From: DASQPR01 sp963797675
Lineage (GTDB): Bacteria > Actinomycetota > Actinomycetes > Mycobacteriales > Micromonosporaceae
Direction: 5' to 3'
NCBI GenBank assembly: GCA_963797675.1
Contig: CAWCQQ010000002.1
Location: 372,001 to 436,000, forward strand
DNA: 64,000 nucleotides
The position numbers and the translations under genes are program-made. Positions 1 through 8,007 of this stretch are shown in pieces. The notes below the pieces were generated by a model, which was not told the origin of the DNA, searched no databases, and was given only the letters and a program-made list of their open reading frames with translations. Numbering within the stretch: the first letter of the stretch is position 1; each line of letters begins with the position of its first letter.

Positions 1-338
1 CGCGTTTGTTCACGTGCTCTCCTTGCTGGCTTCGACGTAGACAGGCTCATCCGGTGAACCATTTACGATTGATGCGGTAATTATCGCGTTAAGTCACTCG
101 CGATTGGCTAAGGCAAGCGGACGACATCAGTAACTATTTGGACTAATCCGTACGATGACCCGATAAAGGTGAAAGAGCGGCGACCGAGTTTCACCTATTG
201 GGCGCTAGGAATCGCGAAAAATCTGTTGATTCGAGTCGGATCACGAGGCTTGTTCACTCGCTATGCGCGGGATCAGTTGCGTTTTTCGGCCGTCCGGTAC
301 ATGCCGTACAACATGGCCTGGATTGTAGGCTCTGCGCC
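1..338. other. Left-end region without a supported gene
   Basis: No convincing coding sequence lies here. The region is visibly less GC-rich than the rest of the window, and an open frame running in from 198 reads like non-coding sequence up to the ATG at 339. No terminator, tRNA or repeat was recognised. It may hold the promoter of the downstream hypothetical gene, but I cannot point to a credible -35/-10 pair. Confidence 0.4.
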
Positions 339-1406
339 ATGTTCTCAGGCGATGTCGATGCTGACCTACGGCGTTTGGCCGATGACGTTGACTTTCCGCA
401 CCGCGATGCGGCCCGGCGCGCGATGCGGTTCCGCGCGGTCGGCGATGTGGCGGACTTGGTGGCTATCCAGGACGATCCGCACCCGTGCGGAATGACCGAC
501 GTGGTATTCGCCATGGCCGGATCGAAGCGGCCGTGGCTCAACTGGGTACCGATGCCGAGCGAAGCGATCTCCAACATCGCCAACGAGATCGGTGGACGCC
601 GGGCGCGAGGTGAGCAGATCGAACTCACCGGTCTCGGACTGTCCGCGGCCGAACCGGCCAGTGCCGTGACGGCCTGTCGCAGGATTGCCGGCCCGCTCGA
701 CATCGGCATCGCCGCATTCCCGGAACCCGATATCCGGGAGCCCGTGCGGCCCGGCCGCTACACGGTCTGGCGATACGACGGTATCGAGCCGCTGCCGGCC
801 GTTCCGGCACCGGCGGCGGACGCGATCCGGGTTCTGCACGAGGTCGGCGGGGAGCCGTGGCAATCGCTGCTGTCCGGGTACCTGCAGGCTGCGCCGCTCG
901 GCGAGCTGCCGCTGGAGGATCTGCTCGGGCTGCTGGCACACCTGCCGGGGCCGCCGGATACACCGCGCTGGCAGCACCTGGCGAAGTCGACGCCGACGTA
1001 CTGGTATCGGCTCATGCAACCGTGGGTATGCCTCGGCATCGTCCACCATGCCAAGGATGAGCCGTGGCCGACGTCGACTCGGCGCGAGGTACTCGTGGAC
1101 CTCGCCTTCGGTGTCGAGGACTGGGTCGCGGACGCGGCGCTCTTCGCACTTGTCACCGCCGCGTACCGGGAGCCGGACCTGCGCGAGGAGGTACGCCAGC
1201 TGGTTCGGGCCAGGCTGGATACGGCCGTGGCGGCGCATCGGCTGGTCACCATCGAAGAGTCGTTGGCGCGGCTGATGATGGTCACGCCCGGTTGTCGCGC
1301 CGACGACCGGGCGGTGGCAACGGCAGCGCTGGTCCGCGCGGCACAGGACGACGACGCGGAACCGGCGCCGCACACGAAACGTCGCTTCTGGCGGCACCGT
1401 ACGTAG
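339..1406 (+). CDS. Hypothetical protein of unknown function
   Basis: This is a 355-residue acidic, soluble-looking protein that I do not recognise. I see no signal peptide, membrane segment or catalytic motif. The C-terminal half (from about residue 190) is alpha-helical in character, rich in Leu, Ala and charged residues, and ends in a basic tail. The frame is open from 198, but residues before the ATG at 339 have a composition unlike the rest, so 339 is preferred; no strong ribosome site supports any start. It is followed after 73 nt by a lipoprotein gene on the same strand, with no visible terminator between them. Confidence 0.55.
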   Translation: MFSGDVDADLRRLADDVDFPHRDAARRAMRFRAVGDVADLVAIQDDPHPCGMTDVVFAMAGSKRPWLNWVPMPSEAISNIANEIGGRRARGEQIELTGLGLSAAEPASAVTACRRIAGPLDIGIAAFPEPDIREPVRPGRYTVWRYDGIEPLPAVPAPAADAIRVLHEVGGEPWQSLLSGYLQAAPLGELPLEDLLGLLAHLPGPPDTPRWQHLAKSTPTYWYRLMQPWVCLGIVHHAKDEPWPTSTRREVLVDLAFGVEDWVADAALFALVTAAYREPDLREEVRQLVRARLDTAVAAHRLVTIEESLARLMMVTPGCRADDRAVATAALVRAAQDDDAEPAPHTKRRFWRHRT

Positions 1407-1479
1407 GCCCTTCCTACTTTAGGCCTGAGTATTTAGGTGCGACGGGGAACGGCTCTGCCGCCGAACCCGTCTAACGGAC

Positions 1480-2829
1480 ATGAATGTCACCCTCCGACGG
1501 GCCGCCTGCCTGGTCTCGGCCGGCCTGCTCGCGCTGCCGGCCGCCTGCGCGACGCCGCCCGCCGCCATGCCGCCGGTCGCCATAGCGCCGAGCGCGATGT
1601 CGACCGTCGCCGGTGACACCACGACCCATCCAATCTGTACGCCACCGGCGCTGCCCCCGCCCGGCAGCACCAACGGCGGCATGACCGGCCTCGTCGGGCC
1701 TGCCGTCACGTCATTGACCGGTGGGGCGGCCACCGCCGGGTTCCGGATCGACGCCGGCAATGTGACCGTCTCCGTACCGCGCGCCGGCGACCATCCGTCG
1801 ATCTCGGCAAACATCGCCGAGTGCGAGGCGCTCGCCTCCACTGATCGGGACTCCAGCGGCTTCGGCGACTTCGCCCTGGATTACGGTCTGGTCGAGGGCT
1901 ACGCCCGGGTCACCGTCGCGGACGGCCTGCCCACGGCGCCGTCCATGCAATGGTCGGATGGCACCGTCGCGCCGAGGCTGCCGAGGTTGGAGGCGTTCCA
2001 CGACCGGCTCGTCTGGATTGTGGTCGTGTACCACCCCGAGGTCGCGTTCTGCCCGATGATGAGGGTCAACCCGCACCCGTCACCCACGCCGACAGGGTCC
2101 GCCACCCCGTCGACCGACTACGGCTACCAGATGTTCCTGCTCGACGCCACGGACGGCGACGCGGCGCTCGCGTACACCGAGGGTGGTCCGGCGCTGTGCG
2201 GAGGCATCGGTCGGATGGCACCGATGGTCGGGGTGCCGACCGATGAGGTGTCGGTGCCGTGGAAGCTGACCCACCGGGATCACGGCGGATACTCGGCGAA
2301 AGCCACCGCGGAGATGCACACGTGCGACGGGTACGACACGATCAACCAGCCCGACGAGGACACGCCGCACACCCTCGCGGTGATGGTCGAGCACCCGATC
2401 GGACCGTCCTGCGGAGGTTCGGCCACCCGTACGATCGCCGTCCACGCCGACATCGTCACCGACAGCCTGCCGGCGACCATCGTCCACGCGCCGACCGGGC
2501 TATCCATCCCGCAGCCGTACGTCGATCGGTCGGCAAGCAGCTCACGACAGCCGACGCAGATTTCCGCCAGTGCTTGTGGCACACACGTATCGATCACCGT
2601 CGGTTCGGTTCTGGTGATGCCCGAGATCGACAATCCGCCCGGGATCGCGTACCCGGTGAAGTCCAGTGACCCGTCGGTGCTCGGGCCGCTCGCCGGCGCG
2701 CCGACAGGACCGGTGGCCGAGTTGCGGGCCTGGAAGGCGGGCTCGGCGACGCTGACCATCACCAGCGCCAACATGGATGCTGGCCACGGCTGCGCGAGCC
2801 CATGGGCGCTGCACGTGACCGTCTCCTGA
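1480..2829 (+). CDS. Secreted lipoprotein, hypothetical
   Basis: The 449-residue product starts with a basic n-region, a hydrophobic stretch and a lipobox (LPAAC, Cys about residue 23). It should therefore be lipid-anchored outside the membrane. The mature part opens with an Ala/Pro-rich linker of about 40 residues. Several cysteine-containing stretches follow (for example near residues 190, 240, 275 and 330), suggesting an extracytoplasmic disulfide-bonded beta-rich fold. The last ~80 residues resemble a bacterial Ig-like domain ending in a typical final strand (LHVTVS). I do not recognise the central domain. The gene is single, between a hypothetical gene and a tandem repeat. Confidence 0.7.
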   Translation: MNVTLRRAACLVSAGLLALPAACATPPAAMPPVAIAPSAMSTVAGDTTTHPICTPPALPPPGSTNGGMTGLVGPAVTSLTGGAATAGFRIDAGNVTVSVPRAGDHPSISANIAECEALASTDRDSSGFGDFALDYGLVEGYARVTVADGLPTAPSMQWSDGTVAPRLPRLEAFHDRLVWIVVVYHPEVAFCPMMRVNPHPSPTPTGSATPSTDYGYQMFLLDATDGDAALAYTEGGPALCGGIGRMAPMVGVPTDEVSVPWKLTHRDHGGYSAKATAEMHTCDGYDTINQPDEDTPHTLAVMVEHPIGPSCGGSATRTIAVHADIVTDSLPATIVHAPTGLSIPQPYVDRSASSSRQPTQISASACGTHVSITVGSVLVMPEIDNPPGIAYPVKSSDPSVLGPLAGAPTGPVAELRAWKAGSATLTITSANMDAGHGCASPWALHVTVS

Positions 2830-2923
2830 TCCCTGAGGTACGTGCCCAGTTGGCGCGCGATGCCCTTGAAGACGAACGGCGCAGACTCGTGCTCATAGCT
2901 GCCGTGCGATCGCAGAATGTCGG

Positions 2924-3004
2924 CGATGCGCGATGCGCGATGCGCGATGCGCGATGCGCGATGCGCGATGCGCGATGCGCGATGCGCGATGCGCGATGCG
3001 CGAT
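2924..3004. repeat. 7-bp tandem repeat, 11 perfect copies
   Basis: The heptamer CGATGCG is repeated eleven times without a mismatch from 2924 to 3000, followed by a partial CGAT. It lies in the 431-nt gap between the lipoprotein gene and a HAD gene. Seven is not a multiple of three, so length changes would shift any reading frame. All three frames through the array are open and encode a 7-residue repeat, but nothing suggests translation. Perfect identity indicates recent expansion by slippage. The rest of the gap (2830-3260) shows no gene. Confidence 0.95.
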
Positions 3005-3260
3005 CGAGGAGCTCCGTCTCAGGGGTTGGCGTACAGCTCAAGCACTTCTTGAGGGAGCTGATTTCACCGGCGCCCGAGTCAAGTAGGCGGCCGGCCAGCT
3101 GTGTATATACTTGCCGGGCCGCAGCGCCGCCAGCGTGCCTGATGCGCCGGTCGCGGCCTGTCAGCGTCCGGTTCCGCCAGCAGAGAGAGACTGAGCGGGA
3201 GATGTGGATGCGTGCCCTAAGAGTGGGCGGAACTGGACATAGCTAAGCGAAAGGTCGGAA

Positions 3261-4085
3261 GTGACTCCGAAGCGTAACGGGCTACATGTATGGGGTTCAG
3301 GGTCTATCGATCTCATGCCCGAGCCGGCGATGATCGCATTTGATCTTGACGACACTCTCACATTGACGAAGTCGACGGTGTCGACTGAGGTAGCCGCGTT
3401 ATTCATCAGGCTTCTGGCGCTCCGCCCGGTATGCGTGATTTCGGGCAGCAGATTCGAGCAGTTCGAGCTGCAGATCCTGAACTCTTTGCAGGCCGATCCT
3501 CAGCTACTGGCGAATCTGCACCTTATGCCTACCTGTGGAACAAGATATTACCGATGGACCGTTGATAGCTGGCACCAGATCTATTCGGAAGATCTCAGCG
3601 AGGACCAGCGCGCGGACGCTAAAGACGTGCTTATCGAGGCTGCTCATAAGCTCGGCTACTGGGAACCGCAGATCTGGGGTGAGCGAATCGAGGATCGCGG
3701 GAGCCAGGTCACCTTTTCGGCACTTGGTCAAGTGGCGCCCCCGGAGTTGAAGGCCAAGTGGGACCCGACCGGAGTGAAGAAGCTTGAGATGCGCGAATAT
3801 GTCTCGGCACAGCTTCCCGAGCTTGAGGTCCGAAGCGGCGGGACGACCTCTATTGATATCACGAAGAAAGGCGTCGACAAGGCGTTCGGACTCCGGCGGC
3901 TCCTCGATGCCACGGGTTTGACTCCTCCGCAGCTCTTGTTTGTCGGCGACAGCTTTGCCGAGCACGGGAATGACTATCCCGCGCTTGAGGTCGGTGTCCA
4001 GTGCATTGAGGTCGCGAATTACGTTCAGACAGCGGCACTTCTGGAGTACTTGATCGGGACGCTTTCCGAGTCGTCGAACGCCTAA
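3261..4085 (+). CDS. HAD-superfamily hydrolase, phosphomannomutase/IIB type
   Basis: A 274-residue cytoplasmic phosphohydrolase or phosphomutase of the HAD superfamily. Motif I (DLDDTLT, about residues 27-33) supplies the nucleophile and acid/base aspartates. Motif II is at VCVISGS (about residue 57). A late lysine-containing segment (DITKKGVDKA, about 198-207) and motif IV (FVGDSFAEHGND, about 229-240) complete the site. The layout, with a cap between motifs II and III, matches the IIB (Cof/eukaryotic-type phosphomannomutase) group, so a sugar-phosphate substrate is likely but unproven. The GTG start follows AAGGTCGGAA. The gene has visibly lower G+C than its neighbours, which may indicate transfer. 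Confidence 0.8.
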   Translation: MTPKRNGLHVWGSGSIDLMPEPAMIAFDLDDTLTLTKSTVSTEVAALFIRLLALRPVCVISGSRFEQFELQILNSLQADPQLLANLHLMPTCGTRYYRWTVDSWHQIYSEDLSEDQRADAKDVLIEAAHKLGYWEPQIWGERIEDRGSQVTFSALGQVAPPELKAKWDPTGVKKLEMREYVSAQLPELEVRSGGTTSIDITKKGVDKAFGLRRLLDATGLTPPQLLFVGDSFAEHGNDYPALEVGVQCIEVANYVQTAALLEYLIGTLSESSNA

Positions 4086-4131
4086 TACGACCGTTCCGGC
4101 TCCCTGTGTGGAGCTGTACTAGGGTCCGAGC

Positions 4132-4797
4132 GTGGACATTGACTGGAACGCTGAGCTGGTCGATCAGCTCGAGTCGCATTGGCGGTACCGGCTTCGGCCC
4201 CGGCTCGATGGCCTGACTGATGACGAGTACTTCTGGCAGCCGGTCCCCGGTTGCTGGACCATCAGCCCTCGCGGCGAGAGCCTGGCGCCCGTCTCGCTCG
4301 GCATGGGCGAGTTCACCATGGACTCCGCCGGCGGGCCGCTCGACGGCGAGCCAGTGACCACCATCGCGTGGAGGCTTGCGCACCTCATTGACGTGTTCGG
4401 GTCACCGACTGCATCGCATTTCGGCGGCCGGACCGTCGATCGGCCGGACGTCGGCTACTCGGGCACCGCTGAAGGAGCGCTGCGCCAGCTCGATGAGGGG
4501 CACGATACGTGGGTCCGCGACGTCCGCGACCTCGGTGCCGCAGGGCTCGTCCGGCCGCAAGGAGCCATCTCACCCCCGGAGTACGCCGATGCACCGATGG
4601 CGAGGCGCGTCCTGTACAGCCACGTGGAGGTCATCCACCACGGCGCGGAGATCTGCCTACTACGCGACCTCTATCGGTCGAACGACAACCGAAATGGTCC
4701 TGGCTTATCCCGGAACACGCATACGCCACGCGTCGGTGACCAATTCTCGGAGCCGATCGAGGTCCACGTGCACGAGCCGCAGCATGACCAGGGGTAG
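4132..4797 (+). CDS. DinB-family protein
   Basis: A 221-residue protein of the DinB/YfiT-like four-helix-bundle superfamily. The family signs are an N-terminal helix with WNAELVDQLESHW, the phrase LTDDEYFWQPVPGCW, an internal W-R-L-A-H-L-I segment with a metal-type His (about residue 84), and the final helix YSHVEVIHHGAEI (about residues 163-175). Members bind a divalent metal; many act in mycothiol-dependent transfer or have no known role. The GTG start is preceded by a TAGGGT -10-like box 7 nt upstream and no ribosome site, so the transcript could be leaderless. About 30 C-terminal residues overlap the convergent MmcQ/YjbR gene by 93 nt. Confidence 0.8.
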   Translation: MDIDWNAELVDQLESHWRYRLRPRLDGLTDDEYFWQPVPGCWTISPRGESLAPVSLGMGEFTMDSAGGPLDGEPVTTIAWRLAHLIDVFGSPTASHFGGRTVDRPDVGYSGTAEGALRQLDEGHDTWVRDVRDLGAAGLVRPQGAISPPEYADAPMARRVLYSHVEVIHHGAEICLLRDLYRSNDNRNGPGLSRNTHTPRVGDQFSEPIEVHVHEPQHDQG

Positions 4798-5046
4798 CCC
4801 GTCGTAGGCGGGTGTGGTGAAGAAGATGTCCGGCTCACCGAGTAGCAGGGCCTGCTTCTCCGCCTCGTCGCCGACGAACAGCACCGCGATGTCGGTCCGG
4901 ATAACGCGCGGCCGGCCCGGAAGACGCTCGGGGTAGGACCAGACGAATCCTTTGTCGGCGACCCGGAAGTCGAAGCCGTCGCTGGGGATCTCGACCACGT
5001 GAGGCAGTGCGAGTGCCAGGTGACGGACGTCGTTGGCATCAGCCAT
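4705..5046 (-). CDS. MmcQ/YjbR family protein
   Basis: A 113-residue protein with the compact MmcQ/YjbR fold, often annotated as DNA-binding from its CyaY-like/double-wing architecture. Typical features are an N-terminal helix (DVRHLALALPHV), a central strand FRVADKGFVWSYP, and the later DIFFTTPAYDGLPLVMLRL with the conserved PAYDG-like turn. No catalytic residues are known for the family. It is convergent with the DinB gene and overlaps its 3' end. The function of this copy is unknown. Confidence 0.85.
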   Translation of the reverse strand: MADANDVRHLALALPHVVEIPSDGFDFRVADKGFVWSYPERLPGRPRVIRTDIAVLFVGDEAEKQALLLGEPDIFFTTPAYDGLPLVMLRLVHVDLDRLRELVTDAWRMRVPG

Positions 5047-5142
5047 CGAGGTCGCTCCCTTCCTGCATACGAAACAGGCTATCTGCTGTGCCGACGGCGA
5101 TCAGTGCGGCAGGCATGACAGTGAAGCCGGCGCCGGAGCGAA

Positions 5143-5649
5143 CTAAGACGTCCCGTGGTTGCGGAGGAACCGGTCGATCTGACGCAGGTGCCGAGGGCAC
5201 AGTCCGACATGCAAGGGGGGCGCCACGACGAGCAGCGGTACGCGCTCGGCCAGTTCCCGACGTCGAGCCGGTCGCATCCGCGCTGCGTCGTCGTCGGTCC
5301 ACACGAGTGGCCGGCCCTCGGTCGCGGCCCGGGCCACGGCCGGTAGCTTCCAGAACCCGTCATCCGGACGTTCGAACTCCGGGGCGTCGGCGATCTCGAA
5401 GCGCGGCAGTTCGAAACGCTCGGCGAACTCGTACGCGTGGTGCTGCCACGTGGTGTGCCAGCGCACCTCGGCTCGCCCCGCATCGTGGGCGGAGCGGATG
5501 AAGTCGACGACCGGTTGTGCGACCAGCATCGGCCACTCCCGGACGGTGTCGTGTCGCCAGGCCTCCGCCGGCCACACATGCCGGTCGCCTCGAGTGGCGT
5601 GCGCGTTCACGACTCCGTCCAAGTCGAGCAGCCAGATCGGCGTCGTCAT
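5143..5649 (-). CDS. HAD-domain protein (RNA-repair-associated type)
   Basis: A 168-residue HAD-fold protein with motif I WLLDLDGVVNA near the N-terminus and WTDDDAARM (about residues 117-125) as the late acidic motif. Similar short HAD proteins are classed with the 'Swiss Army Knife RNA repair' HAD domain, but no ligase or kinase partner is adjacent, so a repair role is only a family-level guess. The start at 5649 is preferred because GGAGG lies 8 nt upstream; an ATG 15 nt earlier sits on the ribosome site. The gene is single, on the same strand as the neighbouring epimerase gene. Confidence 0.8.
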   Translation of the reverse strand: MTTPIWLLDLDGVVNAHATRGDRHVWPAEAWRHDTVREWPMLVAQPVVDFIRSAHDAGRAEVRWHTTWQHHAYEFAERFELPRFEIADAPEFERPDDGFWKLPAVARAATEGRPLVWTDDDAARMRPARRRELAERVPLLVVAPPLHVGLCPRHLRQIDRFLRNHGTS

Positions 5650-5702
5650 CCGCCGTACCTCCATGTTCTTCCGTCACCCGCCGGGTCAGCGCTGCGCGCG
5701 CA

Positions 5703-6662
5703 TCAGCCCGCCCGGGCGGTGAGGCGTGCCGCGTCGTCGGCGGTGAAGTCGTGGCTCCACTCGGCCGGCGCATGCGCCATGTGCCAGTGCACCGAGTTGC
5801 GCAGACTGGTTTCCGGGTCGGAGCCGCGCCAACCGAGGACGTCGCGGGCTTTCTGCGCGCTAATCAGCATGTGCTGCTCAGCGGCGCCAACCGCGCCAAG
5901 GTCGGCGGGGAGTACGCGGTCGTCGACCGAAACGAAGTCCAGCCTGGCGCCGGCTGCCGCGACTACCTGCTCGTAGAACAGCCGCATCGGAGCGGTCTGC
6001 TCTTCGACGATATTGAAGCACTCGCCACGACCGCGTTCGGTTGCCAGAGCGGCAAGTACGGCTTGCGCGACATCGTCAACGTACACCCGGCTGAACAGAA
6101 AGGTGCCGGTGCCGATCGGGATGAACGTGCGTCCGGCGCGAATCCGGCGCAGCACCGGTTCGAACCGATATTGATAGTCGTACGGTCCGTAGACCGCGCC
6201 GAGGCGGAGAATCGTGGCGCCGGCCGCGCGATACGCCTCTTCGATCTCTAGATTCTCGCAGTCCGGTCCATCCAGGTGCCGTGCCGTCCGAAGGGGCGAC
6301 GACTCGGTCAGCGGAACGGCATCCGTCTGGCGACCCTGCACCAGACTTTCGTAGGCGCGGTAGACGTCGCCACTGGACAACGCAATGAAGCGGATGTCCG
6401 TGGGCAGCGCGAGCAACGCGGCTCGGGCACCGTTGGCGTTGTTCGCCGAGACATCGATCGCCGCGTCTGCGCCGAAAGCAGCGAAGTCCGCGCGTCGGTC
6501 CGCCCATGAATTGCGGTCGCAATGCAGGTGCTCAACATCGGGTACGTCAACCGGCTCCTGCAGCCCGCGATGGACGACGAGCGGCGTGTGACCGGCCGCT
6601 ACCAATGCGTTCAGGATGGCTCGGCCGACGAACCAGGTCCCACCCAGCACGATGACTCGCAT
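5703..6662 (-). CDS. NAD-dependent epimerase/dehydratase (extended SDR)
   Basis: A 319-residue Rossmann-fold protein. The N-terminal nucleotide site is VLGGTWFVGR (GxxGxxG pattern, residues about 5-14). The segment FIALSSGDVY (about 101-110) carries the Ser, and ILRLGAVYGPYDYQYR carries the Tyr-containing motif of extended short-chain dehydrogenases, although the canonical YxxxK is not obvious. The C-terminal part (VYVDDVAQAVLAAL) fits nucleotide-sugar epimerase/isomerase relatives. The substrate cannot be told. The ATG at 6662 aligns with the family N-terminus; an in-frame ATG 21 nt upstream is possible. An AT-rich stretch (6674-6690) containing TATGAT is its likely promoter region. The gene is divergent from the Clp_N-domain gene. 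Confidence 0.85.
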   Translation of the reverse strand: MRVIVLGGTWFVGRAILNALVAAGHTPLVVHRGLQEPVDVPDVEHLHCDRNSWADRRADFAAFGADAAIDVSANNANGARAALLALPTDIRFIALSSGDVYRAYESLVQGRQTDAVPLTESSPLRTARHLDGPDCENLEIEEAYRAAGATILRLGAVYGPYDYQYRFEPVLRRIRAGRTFIPIGTGTFLFSRVYVDDVAQAVLAALATERGRGECFNIVEEQTAPMRLFYEQVVAAAGARLDFVSVDDRVLPADLGAVGAAEQHMLISAQKARDVLGWRGSDPETSLRNSVHWHMAHAPAEWSHDFTADDAARLTARAG

Positions 6663-6673
6663 GGCCGTCGACC

Positions 6674-6690
6674 ATATCATATTCGATATA
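6674..6690 (-). promoter_or_regulatory. AT-rich promoter region of the epimerase gene, with small inverted repeat
   Basis: The arms ATATC (6674-6678) and GATAT (6685-6689) form a 5-bp inverted repeat in the only AT-rich stretch of this intergenic region. On the minus strand it includes TATGAT, a good -10 match, close to the epimerase start at 6662. It could be an operator for a PadR-like or other regulator, but no such gene is adjacent. This rests on sequence pattern only. Confidence 0.4.
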
Positions 6691-6718
6691 GGCCGCATAC
6701 GGCTCGCGATCTTCGCGC

Positions 6719-6765
6719 CGTCAACCGGGGGTTGACGCTTCGCCATCGTCAACCTAGGGTTGACG
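6719..6765 (+). promoter_or_regulatory. Leaderless promoter with two 19-bp operators
   Basis: Two perfect inverted repeats share the same arms: CGTCAACC-GGG-GGTTGACG (6719-6737) and CGTCAACC-TAG-GGTTGACG (6747-6765), with centres 28 bp apart. A promoter is embedded in them: -35 TTGACG (6732-6737), a 17-bp spacer and -10 TAGGGT (6755-6760). This places transcription start on or beside the ATG at 6768. Operator 1 covers the -35; operator 2 covers the -10 and start point. No ribosome site precedes the ATG, consistent with a leaderless mRNA. Repression, probably by the helix-turn-helix protein it encodes, is the simplest reading. Confidence 0.8.
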
Positions 6766-6767
6766 GC

Positions 6768-7490
6768 ATGACGACTGCTATCAAACTCGACGACCTGATC
6801 ACCGCTATCAAGAAGGTGCACGCAGAGCCGCTGGATCAACTCTCCGACGCCGTCCTCGCAGCCGACCACCTCGGTGAGGTCGCTGACCACCTGATCGGAC
6901 ACTTCGTCGACCAGGCCCGGCGTTCCGGCGCCTCCTGGACCGACATCGGCAAGAGCATGGGCGTCACGAAACAGGCCGCTCAGAAGCGCTTCGTCGCCAA
7001 GGGTGAAACCGTCGACCTCGACCCGTCACAGGGTTTCAGTCGATTCACCGCCCGCGCCCGCAACGTTGTGATGGCCTCGCAAGAACAGGCCCGCACTGCC
7101 GGAAACACCGAGATCAGTACGGCACACCTGGTGCTCGGCCTGCTCACCGAACCAGACGCCCTGGCCGCGAAGGCGATCGTCATTCAGGGCACATCCCTCG
7201 ACCGGGTCCGGGAAGCGACAGTGGCGACGCTACCGGCGGCGGTTGAGGAGGTTCCGGCGCTGATTCCGTACGACGCCGTGGGCAAGAAGGCGCTGGAGTT
7301 GACGTTCCGGGAGGCGCTCCGGCTCGGGCACAACTACATCGGAACGGAGCACATCCTGCTGGCTCTGCTCGAACTCGAAAACGGCCGTGGCGTACTGTCC
7401 GGCCTCGGCATCTCCAAAGACGACGTCGAGGCGATCGTTCTCCGGATGCTGAACGCAGCACGAACCGCTCACGACGCTTCGCCGCAATAG
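6768..7490 (+). CDS. Clp N-terminal (double R-domain) protein with HTH segment
   Basis: A 240-residue cytoplasmic protein without AAA+ domains. Residues about 1-75 contain a helix-turn-helix-like stretch (GASWTDIGKSMGVTKQAAQKR) that resembles DNA-binding segments. The rest is a pair of Clp_N repeats: ARNVVMASQEQAR...ISTAHLVLGLL (about 90-130) and ALELTFREALRLGHNYIGTEHILLALL (about 170-200). In ClpA/ClpC such repeats recognise substrates or adaptors. A free-standing Clp_N protein fused to an HTH suggests a regulator that senses Clp substrates or arginine-phosphate-like marks; this is inference. Autoregulation is suggested by the two operators covering its leaderless promoter. Confidence 0.85.
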   Translation: MTTAIKLDDLITAIKKVHAEPLDQLSDAVLAADHLGEVADHLIGHFVDQARRSGASWTDIGKSMGVTKQAAQKRFVAKGETVDLDPSQGFSRFTARARNVVMASQEQARTAGNTEISTAHLVLGLLTEPDALAAKAIVIQGTSLDRVREATVATLPAAVEEVPALIPYDAVGKKALELTFREALRLGHNYIGTEHILLALLELENGRGVLSGLGISKDDVEAIVLRMLNAARTAHDASPQ

Positions 7491-7503
7491 GTCGGAAGCG
7501 TAC

Positions 7504-7704
7504 TCAGGCGGGGTCTGATCCCGAATCGTCGGCGTTCGGTGGCGGTTCACGCCGCCGGCGGTGGCCCGGGCCGATCCCGGCAATCGACAACGGAGAGTCG
7601 AACAGTCCGGCCCGCTCGCCCGGCTCGGGTTCGTAGCCGGCGCGCTCCTCTTCGAGTTCTAATTCGGTCGGTGGCAGATCGCGACCGTCTCCATACAGAC
7701 TCAT
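7504..7704 (-). CDS. Small hypothetical acidic/arginine-tailed protein
   Basis: A 66-residue open frame convergent with the Clp_N gene, ending 13 nt from its stop. The product is acidic in the first half (ELELEEERAGYEPEPGER), has a short LFDSPLSIAGIGPG core, then a run of arginines and a Pro/Asp/Ser tail. There is no membrane segment. AGGAG lies almost directly upstream of the ATG, which is a poor spacing. Composition and third-position G+C look coding, but without comparison I cannot exclude a chance frame. Confidence 0.5.
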   Translation of the reverse strand: MSLYGDGRDLPPTELELEEERAGYEPEPGERAGLFDSPLSIAGIGPGHRRRREPPPNADDSGSDPA

Positions 7705-8007
7705 ACTCCTACTATTGCTGATGTATAGGCCAAGATGGCGGCAAATCGGCGAACAGGTTCGGCCATCCGGTCACGCGGATTGGACATAGGACTTAAAATC
7801 CGACAATCGTGCCCGGCCGCAAGCGGCGACGACCTCTGTTCGGAAGCGTCTACGCCGGTCGGAACTGTGACGATTTAACGACATTTGGGTCAGTCCTGGG
7901 CATAAGCTTGGTGAGAATACATTCATGTTCATCGCGGTGGAAGGTCGCGACGATTGCCGTCGCGGCTCACCCCGTCGGGTGATTCGTCGCCTCAAGGAGG
8001 GGATGTC
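7705..8007. other. Intergenic region, nothing identified
   Basis: This 303-nt stretch lies between divergent genes and is somewhat less GC-rich than its surroundings. It must hold the promoter of the DUF7144 gene, but I could not assign a convincing -35/-10 pair. The only clear signal is the strong ribosome site AAGGAGGGG just before 8008. Confidence 0.5.

Noticed and set aside
2924..3004. Short tandem repeats as a CRISPR array
   Set aside because: The units are contiguous 7-mers with no spacers, and no cas genes are present.
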